A stretch of DNA of 64,000 nucleotides from Bacteroidales bacterium (GTDB lineage Bacteria; Bacteroidota; Bacteroidia; Bacteroidales; UBA932). This document shows positions 33,961 through 42,105 of the stretch, one piece after another. How positions within the stretch are numbered: position 1 is the stretch's first letter; the number at the start of each line of letters is the position of its first letter. The notes beneath the pieces are model-generated. The model ran no database searches. It saw nothing but the letters and a program-made list of their open reading frames with translations, and was not told the origin of the DNA. The stretch is taken from contig JAFRNC010000004.1 of NCBI GenBank assembly GCA_017430365.1, forward strand, positions 310,001-374,000, written 5' to 3'. The translations under genes were made by a program, and so were the position numbers.

Positions 33961-34842
33961 ATGAAAACCATAAAAATGTTCATTGCGGCAGCTGCCCTCG
34001 TGAGCTTTATCGCCTGCAATCCGATCGAAGACACTTCACTGCGTGACAAATATGTCACCAACGCCGGAACGCCGATCAGTTCCGACGAGCTTTCGGCCGC
34101 CCTGACCGTGGCGCAGGAAGGCTCGACCAATGATATCATCACCCTCAGGAACGCCCGTCCCGATATCGGCGGCGCCTGGCACGTGGGCACAGCGATGGGA
34201 GAAACCATCATCAAGAACGACCAGTACACCTATGTGTATGAATCCAATGGCGAGTTCGAGATCTACTATGCCGGCATCTCCGCAGGCAAGATCGTCGAAT
34301 CCAAACGCTTCCCCGTTACCGTCACCGATGTGTACGACCCGTGGGCCGGTATGCTGACCGGAGCCAAGAGCAACACGGACAAGTCGGCCAAGAAGACCTG
34401 GTCGTGGCGTGAAGTGTCATGGGGCTCGATATGCAACATGGGCGCCCATGGCGGCTGGAAGTACGCTTCCGCCGGCTACACGCCCGAATCGAACTTCGCC
34501 TGGTGGGCCAACTTCACCCTTGCGGATGTGGATGTCACCAAGGAGAAGATGGTGTTCGAATACGACGGCAGCAAGATGACCACCTACGGTCCCGACGGGA
34601 GCGTGGCGGCACAGGGCACCTTCGGATTCATCAAGACATCTCCCGAAGATGCAGTCCTCGGCACATGGGTAACCACCGCACCGCTCATCGGAGCCCGCTT
34701 CGACGACTGCGGACAGGGTTCGAACAACCAGTTCTACCTGCTGACATTCACCGACAAGTACATCACCATCTATCACAACGGATGGGACGGCTCCGCCGAC
34801 TGGGATGACTGCGGCTGGTACGCTTATTTCGAAGCCCAATAA
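33961..34842 (+). CDS. SusE/F-like surface lipoprotein (probable glycan-binding protein)
   Basis: A 293-residue lipoprotein (signal MKTIKMFIAAAALVSFIAC). Its position 8 bases after susD, its size and its predicted all-beta, aromatic-rich sequence (WWANFTLADV, YITIYHNGWDGSADWDDCGW) suit a SusE/SusF-position surface glycan-binding protein. No catalytic motif is visible. Aromatic residues near the C-terminus could form a sugar platform. I assign it mainly from context; sequence families at this position diverge quickly. Confidence 0.65.
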   Translation: MKTIKMFIAAAALVSFIACNPIEDTSLRDKYVTNAGTPISSDELSAALTVAQEGSTNDIITLRNARPDIGGAWHVGTAMGETIIKNDQYTYVYESNGEFEIYYAGISAGKIVESKRFPVTVTDVYDPWAGMLTGAKSNTDKSAKKTWSWREVSWGSICNMGAHGGWKYASAGYTPESNFAWWANFTLADVDVTKEKMVFEYDGSKMTTYGPDGSVAAQGTFGFIKTSPEDAVLGTWVTTAPLIGARFDDCGQGSNNQFYLLTFTDKYITIYHNGWDGSADWDDCGWYAYFEAQ

Positions 34843-34854
34843 TGTAACTCTGTC

Positions 34855-35412
34855 ATGAAGAGGATCCTTCCTTTCATCGCGGCGGTCCTGGCTGCGATAT
34901 CGTGCAAACCCGACGGCCCGACGCTCGAGATACGCGGACGTATCGAAGGCGACCTGGAGGGACAGAAGATCTATTTCTGCCCCCAGCCGCACCCTACAGC
35001 CGACATCGTGGACTCCACCGTGGTGAAAGGAGGGACCTTTTTCTTCAGGATTCCGGCCGATTCGCTCTACGTCGCCGACCTGACGCTCTCACGCAGGGCG
35101 CCCGGCTATGCCGAAAGGCTTCTCATCGCCATAGAGCCCGGGATTCTCGACGTCACCCTGGGTGCACCGAGCCATGCACAGGGGACGCCCGTAAACGACG
35201 CCCTGCAGCAGTGGAAAGAGAAAATGCAGGGAGGCAACCCAGAGGAAGCCAGGCTCGGCACCTTCGAACTCGTCCGCCGCTATCCGGACGCCGTCGGAGG
35301 TTATCTTTACATGATTTTCAAAAACCTTTTCGACCAGGAACAGAAGCATCTGCTCGATTCCCTGGGATACGAAAAACTGATACCGGATGTCAGTACGCGC
35401 AGGCAGAAATAG
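34855..35412 (+). CDS. DUF4369-like lipoprotein
   Basis: A 185-residue lipoprotein with signal MKRILPFIAAVLAAISC. The mature part (LEIRGRIEGDLEGQKIYFC, DSTVVKGGTFFFRIPADS) resembles the beta-sandwich DUF4369 domain that often precedes thioredoxin domains in Bacteroidetes. Here no thioredoxin domain follows; the protein ends after a short helical part. It overlaps the next gene by 26 bases, so the two are co-translated. Function is unknown. A role in folding or anchoring at the outer membrane is possible. Confidence 0.7.
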   Translation: MKRILPFIAAVLAAISCKPDGPTLEIRGRIEGDLEGQKIYFCPQPHPTADIVDSTVVKGGTFFFRIPADSLYVADLTLSRRAPGYAERLLIAIEPGILDVTLGAPSHAQGTPVNDALQQWKEKMQGGNPEEARLGTFELVRRYPDAVGGYLYMIFKNLFDQEQKHLLDSLGYEKLIPDVSTRRQK

Positions 35413-36790
35413 CAGTATCATTGCCGTCACCCTTTTCTTCGTGACGATGTGGGCGGTCTTCCAGTTCGTCTTCCCATATCATCTCGTCCTCAAGGAAAGG
35501 TATGTACTGTTCATGTCCGACCCTTCATGGCTCGCAAGCTATTTCAGGCATCCCGCGCCGATATCGTTCATCGCCGGCGACTGGCTCACCCAGTTTTTCC
35601 TGATTCCGTGGGTTGCAGCCCTTGTCACGACGGTATTTCTGATTCTCTTCTGGGCAGGTTGCGGAATTCTGACCGCCCTGTGCAGACTCAGGTATCCTGC
35701 ACTATGGGCGCTTCTGCCAACCGCAATCCTTGCCGCCTTCATGCTCTCCCCCGAAGTGCCCCTTGCCATTCTCGTGGGAGCCTGCCTGTTTGCCTGGCTC
35801 TTCGTCGCGGCTTTCATGATCAGGAATAAAGTCGTGCGGTACATCGCAGCCGCTCTCCTGGCCGTGCTGCTGGTCCCCTCGCTCCGCAGCCTTACCTCCG
35901 AAGCCCGCGTCGAACGGCCCGGCCGTGAAAGTGAATATGATTACAGGATCCATTTCAAGGCAAGCGCCGGCAAATGGGATACAGTTGAAAGAATGGGACG
36001 CAGGAACCCCTTCCAGAGTCTCGTCACATCCTACTATTACAACATCTCGCAGGCACGTAACGGCCAATTGCCCGACGGCCTGCTGAAGGCTTATCAGCCT
36101 ACATATCACGGGCTGTTCATACCCGTGAAACCGGGCGTGCCGTGCTTCAAACTGATGGCAAGTACGGACGCACTCTATCTCGCAGGAGACTATGCGCAGG
36201 CCCAGCATTCCGCGATGCTGGGGATGACATTCTCCCCACGGCAGCGCTCCGCGGCAATGATCAAGCTCATGGCAGACATCGCCTTCGCCAACGGCGACTA
36301 CGACACCGCCCGCAGATACCTCACGATGCTCTCCAAAACGGCGCTATACAGGAAATGGGCGCGGGAAGGGCTGCATCTCCTTGATACCGACACCGCCAGC
36401 CTGGCCGTCAAAAACGACTGCCGAGACATACTTATCCAGCACAACGACTACTGCACCGCACTGGCCAATCTGGCCGCAACATCGTCCGACGGAAAGACAG
36501 CGACCGACTATCTGCTATGCCTGGACCTTCTCGACAAGAATCTCGGGAATTTCCGCCGGGACTACGATGAGTATTACAAAGGAAAATACGATGTCGTCAG
36601 CGTTCCTCTCCTGTATCAGGAAGCCCTGCTGATGACTTTCGATGAAAACACTTCGCCGGCGGAGCAACTCTCGGAGTACCGCATAGCCCGCTCGACGCTC
36701 GATAACTGCACGACGTTCCTGAAAGGTAACGAGAGCATGTTCAGGAGCAGCTACTGGTTCTATCATAAATACGCCCAGCCAGCCCGATGA
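35387..36790 (+). CDS. DUF6057-like polytopic membrane protein
   Basis: A 467-residue protein. The first ~170 residues hold about five membrane helices (SIIAVTLFFVTMWAVFQFVF, FFLIPWVAALVTTVFLILFW, LLPTAILAAFMLSPEVPLAI, YIAAALLAVLLVPSL). The rest is a soluble, TPR-like domain (ALYLAGDYAQAQHSAML, DIAFANGDYDTARRYLTML). This layout matches the DUF6057 family found in Bacteroidetes utilisation loci. It starts inside the preceding gene and ends with a 4-base overlap to the next, so it belongs to one translational unit. No enzymatic motif is seen. A scaffold in the inner membrane is a reasonable guess. Confidence 0.65.
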   Translation: MSVRAGRNSSIIAVTLFFVTMWAVFQFVFPYHLVLKERYVLFMSDPSWLASYFRHPAPISFIAGDWLTQFFLIPWVAALVTTVFLILFWAGCGILTALCRLRYPALWALLPTAILAAFMLSPEVPLAILVGACLFAWLFVAAFMIRNKVVRYIAAALLAVLLVPSLRSLTSEARVERPGRESEYDYRIHFKASAGKWDTVERMGRRNPFQSLVTSYYYNISQARNGQLPDGLLKAYQPTYHGLFIPVKPGVPCFKLMASTDALYLAGDYAQAQHSAMLGMTFSPRQRSAAMIKLMADIAFANGDYDTARRYLTMLSKTALYRKWAREGLHLLDTDTASLAVKNDCRDILIQHNDYCTALANLAATSSDGKTATDYLLCLDLLDKNLGNFRRDYDEYYKGKYDVVSVPLLYQEALLMTFDENTSPAEQLSEYRIARSTLDNCTTFLKGNESMFRSSYWFYHKYAQPAR

Positions 36791-38247
36791 GACGAGTCCT
36801 GACCTATATAGCCATAGCACTCTTACTGACCGCCTGTTCGGGTGGCAGGGCGTATCCTGAATCCGGAAGCGTCCCCGCGATGCTTCCGGATTATACCGAC
36901 ATCACCATACCCGTAAACATAGCGCCCCTGAACTTCCGTGTGGAAGGTGCGGGCTCACTGCGACTCACCATCGAGGGGAACAGGCAGCACAGGTTCAAGT
37001 CCTGCGGCTCCGAGATGAGGTTCCCCATGAAAAAATGGAAAAAGATGCTGCAGGAAGAGGCCGGGAATACCCTGCGCCTGACCCTGACCGCCCGATACGG
37101 AAAGGAGAAGGTCAGTTTCAGGCCCTTCACCTGGGAAGTCTCGACCGACAGCATAGACAGATATCTGAGTTATCGCCTGATTGAACCGGCATATGAAGTC
37201 TGGAACGTGCTGAGCATCGAGGAGCGCGACCTGGAATCATTCTGCACAAGAATCCTGGCCGACAACAGGAAGACCGAGAGCGCATGCATCAACTGCCATA
37301 CCGCCAACCGCGGAGGCCGGGTGCAGACTTCATTCATGCATGTCCGCGGCGCAAAGGGCGGAACGCTATACAGCAGGGACGGCCGCGTACGGAAGCTGAA
37401 TACCGCCACCGACAGCACTGCCGGCGCCGCAGTGTATGGAGAGATCTCATCCGACGGCCGTTACGGGATCTTCACCACGGCTGACATCCGCCCCATACTC
37501 CACAGCGGACGGAGCCACAAACTCGAGGTCTTCGACGCCTCCAGCGACCTCATCCTCCTGGATTTCGAGCAGGGCACCGTGACTGATTCCCCGCTGGTCA
37601 AAGGGGCCGGATTCCAGGAGACGTTCCCCTGCTGGTCGGCAGACGGAAAGACCGTCTACTTCTGCCGCGCCGTGTCACTCCCCCAGCCTGACAATACCTT
37701 CGCCATGCATTACAATCTCTGCTCCATCAGTTTCGACCCTGATGCCGGACGGCTGGGCAACGACCTGAAAGTGGTGGTGGATGCCGCCTCCATGGGGAAA
37801 TCCATCAGTTTCCCGAAGTGTTCCCCGGACGGGAAGTACATTCTGATGACCGTTTCCGATTTCGGGACCTTCCCCATCTGGCACAGCGAAACCGATCTGT
37901 GGCTTTATGAGATCGCGACCGGGAAACTGTCCAGACTCGAGGAGGTAAACGGCAATTATTCGGATTCATACCATTGCTGGAGCAGTGACGGTCGCTGGAT
38001 CTGCTGGGCTTCCAAACGTGACGACAGGCTTTACGGAAAACCGTATTTCGCCCACGTCGCCCCCGACGGGAGCGTTTCAAAACCATTCGTCCTTCCCCAG
38101 CGGGATCCGGAACACTATCTCATGACACTCAAATCCTACAACATACCTGAACTCTATCGCTTCCCCGAATCCTATGACGCGGCTTTCGTCAGCAGGTTCT
38201 ACAGCGATATGGAAACGGAAAAGATGACTTACAAAAACTATGAATAA
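36787..38247 (+). CDS. TolB-like beta-propeller lipoprotein with a CxxCH motif
   Basis: A 486-residue lipoprotein (signal MRRVLTYIAIALLLTAC). Residues ~40-130 form a beta domain. CINCH (C167-H171) is a canonical c-type heme attachment motif. From ~195 on there are TolB/WD40-like propeller repeats (ISSDGRYGIFTT, CWSADGKTVYFCRA, CSPDGKYILMTV, CWSSDGRWICWAS). Related propeller proteins are found in other Bacteroidetes glycan loci. The gene overlaps its neighbours by 4 and 8 bases. Whether heme is really attached is open; the motif is single and no other cytochrome gene is near. Confidence 0.75.
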   Translation: MRRVLTYIAIALLLTACSGGRAYPESGSVPAMLPDYTDITIPVNIAPLNFRVEGAGSLRLTIEGNRQHRFKSCGSEMRFPMKKWKKMLQEEAGNTLRLTLTARYGKEKVSFRPFTWEVSTDSIDRYLSYRLIEPAYEVWNVLSIEERDLESFCTRILADNRKTESACINCHTANRGGRVQTSFMHVRGAKGGTLYSRDGRVRKLNTATDSTAGAAVYGEISSDGRYGIFTTADIRPILHSGRSHKLEVFDASSDLILLDFEQGTVTDSPLVKGAGFQETFPCWSADGKTVYFCRAVSLPQPDNTFAMHYNLCSISFDPDAGRLGNDLKVVVDAASMGKSISFPKCSPDGKYILMTVSDFGTFPIWHSETDLWLYEIATGKLSRLEEVNGNYSDSYHCWSSDGRWICWASKRDDRLYGKPYFAHVAPDGSVSKPFVLPQRDPEHYLMTLKSYNIPELYRFPESYDAAFVSRFYSDMETEKMTYKNYE

Positions 38248-39394
38248 ACTTTACTTCTGGCTCGCATTGGCCATTATGGCATTCACATTCCAGTCCTGTG
38301 CGGATGATTCCTACAAGACGGGACCCGGAGGAAGCGGTTCGACTGACGGGAATTCCTCAGCCCGCGCCGAACGGAAAGAGGGGCGCATCGTGCTGGGCTA
38401 CTGCACTTATTACGGTTCCCAGACTCCCGACGCCGAAGTGCTTACCCACATCAACTACGCCTTCGCAGAACTGTATGTGAGGGACGGAAAGTACGTTACC
38501 TTCAAGTTGCAGGGCGATGAGAAACGCTTCCAGCAGATCGTCAATGTGAAGAAACTTCATCCCGAAATCAAGATCTGCCTTTCCTTCTCCCATACCGTAG
38601 CCAACCCGGACAATTTCCAGGCTGGCGGATTCTCCGTAATGGCCAGTACGGATGAAGGGCGGAAAGCCTTCGCCAAGGACTGTCTTGCATTCCTCAAGAA
38701 ATGGGGCATCGACGGCATAGACATCGACTGGGAATTCCCCGGAATCTCCTGGAGCGGACACGCCTGCGACCCCGCCCATGACGTCGAGAACTACACCCTG
38801 CTCATGAAGCAGTTGCGTGAGACGCTGGGCAGCCAGTATCTGCTCACCTATGCCGGTTATGTGATGAATGTCCAGGGAAGCGGGGACAACTGGCGTTTCA
38901 TCGACATTGCAGCCGTAGACCAGTATGTGGATTTCGTCAACATCATGACCTACGATATCGCCGCCGGATCGGAAGGTCAGCATCAGTCCGCATGGAAGAG
39001 GCCCGACTACTACTGGGACTGCGTAAGGTCGATCGACGCCTATCTCTCCGCCGGCGTCTCCCCTTCCAAACTCGTATTGGGCATACCATTCTACGCCCGA
39101 CACGCCTGGGACAACAGCGACGGGTTCAAGGGCAGCGTCGATTACGGCAAATTCGACAAGGAATTCCCCGCCAGCGCAGGATTCAAGATCGACAACTGGG
39201 ACGACAAGGGCGAGGTGCCCTACGTCACCAGGAACGGGAAAATGTGGGCAGGCTACGACAACCCCAAGAGCATCGGGATCAAGGCCGAAAGAATCCTCAA
39301 GATGGGCATGAAGGGCATCATGTACTGGGATTACGATGCCGACGATGCCTCCGGCACCCTCCGGAACGCGGTCTGGAACTCAGTGATGAAATGA
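38240..39394 (+). CDS. GH18 glycosidase lipoprotein (chitinase/endo-N-acetylglucosaminidase-like)
   Basis: A 384-residue lipoprotein (signal MNKLYFWLALAIMAFTFQSC) with a Gly/Ser-rich linker, then a GH18 barrel. The catalytic motif DGIDIDWE (158-165) is complete, with Glu165 as the proton donor. VLGYCTYYG, INYAFAELYV, KICLSFSHT, FVNIMTYDIA and KGIMYWDYDADD are the expected barrel-strand motifs. GH18 enzymes cleave beta-1,4 links next to GlcNAc in chitin or in the core of N-glycans. Together with a SIS-domain sugar-phosphate protein downstream, it suggests an amino-sugar-containing substrate. Surface anchoring is likely. Confidence 0.92.
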   Translation: MNKLYFWLALAIMAFTFQSCADDSYKTGPGGSGSTDGNSSARAERKEGRIVLGYCTYYGSQTPDAEVLTHINYAFAELYVRDGKYVTFKLQGDEKRFQQIVNVKKLHPEIKICLSFSHTVANPDNFQAGGFSVMASTDEGRKAFAKDCLAFLKKWGIDGIDIDWEFPGISWSGHACDPAHDVENYTLLMKQLRETLGSQYLLTYAGYVMNVQGSGDNWRFIDIAAVDQYVDFVNIMTYDIAAGSEGQHQSAWKRPDYYWDCVRSIDAYLSAGVSPSKLVLGIPFYARHAWDNSDGFKGSVDYGKFDKEFPASAGFKIDNWDDKGEVPYVTRNGKMWAGYDNPKSIGIKAERILKMGMKGIMYWDYDADDASGTLRNAVWNSVMK

Positions 39395-39442
39395 AAATCA
39401 TTAATCAATCCAACAACTATAACAAATTAAAACACCAGCACT

Positions 39443-40204
39443 ATGTACGCAAACGAATGGAAAAAGAACGCCTTTGGCGTGATGAACAAGATTGAGGAGA
39501 CTCAGATGGAGAAAATCAAGGAGGTGGCGACCCTTATGGCCGACTGCATCCAGTCGGGACACATGGTCCACACCTTCGGCTGCGGCCACGCGAACCTGCC
39601 TATCGAGGAGATGTATCCCCGCATCGGCGGTTTCGTCGGCTTCCACCCCATCTGCGAACTCCCGCTGACCTTCTTCACCCACATCGTCGGTGAAATGGGT
39701 ATCAACCAGTTCCTCTGGCTCGAAAGGGCCGAGGGTTACGGCAAGGCCATCATGAGCAGTTGGAACTTCCAGAAGGAAGACATCATGTGGATCTTCTCGC
39801 ACACCGGCATCAACGCCGTCAATATCGACGTCGCCCTCGAAGCCAAACGCCTCGGAATGAAGGTGGTCGTCTTCGGATCCGCCTCCCAGACCGGCAACAA
39901 GGTGCCCCGCCACTCCTGCGGCAAGAACCTCTTCCAAATCGCCGACTACGTGGTCGACTCCTGCTGCCCGCTCCAGGACGCTTCCGTCCAGATGAAGAAG
40001 GAATTCGACAAGATCGGCCCTCTCTCCACGATGGCCTTCGTCACCACCGTATGGATGACCATCTGCACGGTCGCCGAGATTCTCGAGGAGCGCGATGTGA
40101 AGCTCTACATCCACCCCTCTCACAACGTCCCCGGTGACACCACCGCCGGCGAGCGCCTCGACGCCTGCATCAAGAAGTACAAGGATCTGGTAGCCGGGGT
40201 ATAA
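39443..40204 (+). CDS. SIS-domain sugar-phosphate-binding protein
   Basis: A 253-residue cytoplasmic protein with a SIS (sugar isomerase) fold of the UPF0309-like type. HTFGCGHANLPIEEM and VVVFGSASQTGNKVP fit phosphosugar-binding loops, and WIFSHTGINAVNID holds the usual Ser/Thr-containing loop. Relatives include MurNAc-6-phosphate etherases, GlcNAc-6-phosphate handling enzymes and SIS regulators. It is the last gene before a terminator and follows the GH18 gene by 48 bases. It may process an N-acetylated sugar phosphate derived from the imported glycan; the exact reaction is unknown. Confidence 0.8.
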   Translation: MYANEWKKNAFGVMNKIEETQMEKIKEVATLMADCIQSGHMVHTFGCGHANLPIEEMYPRIGGFVGFHPICELPLTFFTHIVGEMGINQFLWLERAEGYGKAIMSSWNFQKEDIMWIFSHTGINAVNIDVALEAKRLGMKVVVFGSASQTGNKVPRHSCGKNLFQIADYVVDSCCPLQDASVQMKKEFDKIGPLSTMAFVTTVWMTICTVAEILEERDVKLYIHPSHNVPGDTTAGERLDACIKKYKDLVAGV

Positions 40205-40236
40205 AACCCGAGGCATGACCGCCGGTCCTGCGGCTG

Positions 40237-40270
40237 AAAACACCGTCCCCGCCCGGGACGGTGTTTTTGT
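40237..40270 (+). terminator. Rho-independent terminator of the second SusCD locus
   Basis: A 13-base-pair stem (40237-40249 with 40255-40267, AAAACACCGTCCC and its complement) and a following T run. It is placed 33 bases after the SIS-domain gene. Confidence 0.9.
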
Positions 40271-40328
40271 GGCCGGATTCCGCATCCGGGACGGGCTCTG
40301 TGCCCGCAAGCGGACTTCGCGGCGGTTA

Positions 40329-40406
40329 ATCCATGAAAAACGCCTGTTTCATGGATAAACATATGATTTCCGGCAGTTTATCCATAAAAACCATTCTTTC
40401 TATGGA
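40329..40406. repeat. Two tandem TCCAT hairpins
   Basis: First hairpin: ATCCATGAAA (40329-40338) with TTTCATGGAT (40347-40356), a perfect 10-base stem. Second: TCCATA (40381-40386) with TATGGA (40401-40406). The two are related to each other and lie just past the 3' end of the DUF1810 gene. The second may help end its transcript. The rest of 40271-40414 has no gene. Confidence 0.5.
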
Positions 40407-40414
40407 CGGATCTG

Positions 40415-40843
40415 TTATAACGGCAACATTCTCAAAGTGCTTTCATCCCTCTTGCCGTCGTAGTATTTGTCAAGGACCCGGGCGAAGATGTCGTCCGGAC
40501 TGACCAGGTCGAAAAGGGTCATCGAAGACTTCAGTTTCAAGGCATCTATGCCGGGCATGATTTCCCTGACGGTCTTCCCTTCTATGGCGAGCACCGCTTC
40601 TGTCGCCTCACGGAGACGCGCACCGAGAACGGGATGTGCCAGATATGCACGTGCTTCTTCCAGGCCGGAAATCCCGTAGTAAACCGCATGGCTGCTATAG
40701 CCAAGCCCTTTCATCTGCGGAAATACGTACCAGATCCAATGGCTTTGTTTTTCTCCGGAACGGAGTTCCTTCAAAGCCGTATCATAGTCGAAGATCTGGG
40801 CCTTGAGGAAGCGTTCAAGGTTGAACTGGTCTTTGTCATTCAT
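40415..40843 (-). CDS. DUF1810 family protein
   Basis: A 142-residue soluble protein. I start at MNDKDQFNLERFLKAQ because family members begin this way; an ATG three codons earlier (40852) is also possible. The core is typical of DUF1810: HWIWYVFPQMKGLG, YYGISGLEEARAYLAHPVLG and SSMTLFDLVSPDDIFARVLD. The family is small, cytoplasmic and without established activity. It lies 38 bases downstream of ftsZ on the same strand, but no functional link is visible. Confidence 0.88.
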   Translation of the reverse strand: MNDKDQFNLERFLKAQIFDYDTALKELRSGEKQSHWIWYVFPQMKGLGYSSHAVYYGISGLEEARAYLAHPVLGARLREATEAVLAIEGKTVREIMPGIDALKLKSSMTLFDLVSPDDIFARVLDKYYDGKRDESTLRMLPL

Positions 40844-40881
40844 TGTTTGCATTAGATAGCAGATTGTTTATAAGCAATATT

Positions 40882-42102
40882 TCAGGTTGTCACCAGAAGT
40901 TTGTACCGGCGTGAATAGGCGGTTTCCTCTTCAAGTGCCTTAAGTTTGCGGATGTCTTCCTCTATCAGGGAAGGAGTTCCCGGAACACGCTTCTTGTTGA
41001 AACGCTTGCCTACGTCCTGTACCAGTGGAGCGCCCCGCTTGCGGGACCCGAAGAGGTCGGGGACGGAACGGATGTCGATGCAGTTGCCCCGGTTGACCTC
41101 ATTCTCGTCGATGACAGGCAACTGCCACATTTCGAAGCCCGTGGCGATGATGGTGACGCGGATGCGTTCGCCGATCGTGTCATCGTAGACTATGCCTCGT
41201 TTGAAGTCAATAGCCGCTCCGGTGAAGTCGGCCACATGCTCCATGATCTGCGAGAGTTCCGACATCAGAGGACCGTCTTCAGGATCACCGTTAACCGTGA
41301 TATTGATCAGTGCTCTCTTGACATTCCGGAGATTGAGGTCGTTGAGAAGCGGCGATGTGAGTGCATTCTCCACAACCTGGACGGCACGGTCTTTCCCTTC
41401 CGCCTCACCGATACCCATGATGGCGACTCCGCTGTCACGCAGAATTTTCCTGGCATCAGCGAAATCGACATTAATTTCGCCAGTCGTGGTAATGACTTCA
41501 GAGATGCTCTTGACTGCCGTAGCCAGTACTTCGTTGGCTTTGGCGAAGCCTTTCCTGAATGTCATCAAGCCGTAAAGGTCGTACAGTTTCTGGTTGTCGA
41601 TAACCAGCAGACTGTCGACATACCTGGCCAGTTCCTTGATACCTTCTACAGCACGGTACAGCGATTCTTTGCCTTCATCACGGAACGGAATCGTCACTAC
41701 GCCCACCGTCAGCATACCTTTTTCCTTGGCAAGTTTTGCAATGACGGGACTTGCGCCCGTACCGGTTCCTCCGCCTTCGCCGCAGGTGATGAAGACCATC
41801 TTGGAATCAACGCCAAAAACCTTCTCGATTTCTTCAATCGACTCTTCGGCCGCTTTCTTTCCGAGTACGTGATCCATGCCGGTACCAAGACCGCCGGTCA
41901 CGCCGGGACCTATCTGCAGTTTGTTTGGAACAGGACTGCGTTCCAGGGATTTGACATCGGTATTGCAGACTATGAAATCAACTTCCTTCAACTCCATCGG
42001 GTACATGTATGATACGGCGTTAGTGCCGCCACCGCCCACTCCTATGACGGTAATGAGGTTGCCTCTTTTCTCCCAGGCCAGGGGTATCAACTGTGTGTCC
42101 AT
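40882..42102 (-). CDS. ftsZ: FtsZ cell-division GTPase homologue
   Basis: A 406-residue tubulin-fold GTPase. ITVIGVGGGGTNAVSYM is the nucleotide-binding start, GEGGGTGTGASPVIA is the tubulin/FtsZ signature G-box, and VDFADARKILRDSGVAIMGI is the T7-like region with catalytic acidic residues. The C-terminal extension after the core is short and ends SLIEEDIRKLKALEEETAYS plus a basic tail, which may be the FtsA-binding peptide. It is preceded by ftsA (3-base gap) and an mreB homologue. No ftsQ, mur or ddl gene is near, so this is not the usual division cluster; it may be a second copy. Confidence 0.92.
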   Translation of the reverse strand: MDTQLIPLAWEKRGNLITVIGVGGGGTNAVSYMYPMELKEVDFIVCNTDVKSLERSPVPNKLQIGPGVTGGLGTGMDHVLGKKAAEESIEEIEKVFGVDSKMVFITCGEGGGTGTGASPVIAKLAKEKGMLTVGVVTIPFRDEGKESLYRAVEGIKELARYVDSLLVIDNQKLYDLYGLMTFRKGFAKANEVLATAVKSISEVITTTGEINVDFADARKILRDSGVAIMGIGEAEGKDRAVQVVENALTSPLLNDLNLRNVKRALINITVNGDPEDGPLMSELSQIMEHVADFTGAAIDFKRGIVYDDTIGERIRVTIIATGFEMWQLPVIDENEVNRGNCIDIRSVPDLFGSRKRGAPLVQDVGKRFNKKRVPGTPSLIEEDIRKLKALEEETAYSRRYKLLVTT

Positions 42103-42105
42103 AAT

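Noticed and set aside
40329..40406. CRISPR-like repeats
   Set aside because: Only two imperfect hairpins, no regular spacers and no cas genes in the window.
40882..42102. ftsZ as part of the normal division and cell-wall cluster
   Set aside because: The adjacent genes are mreB, TPR-protease and DUF1810, with no mur, ddl or ftsQ genes.
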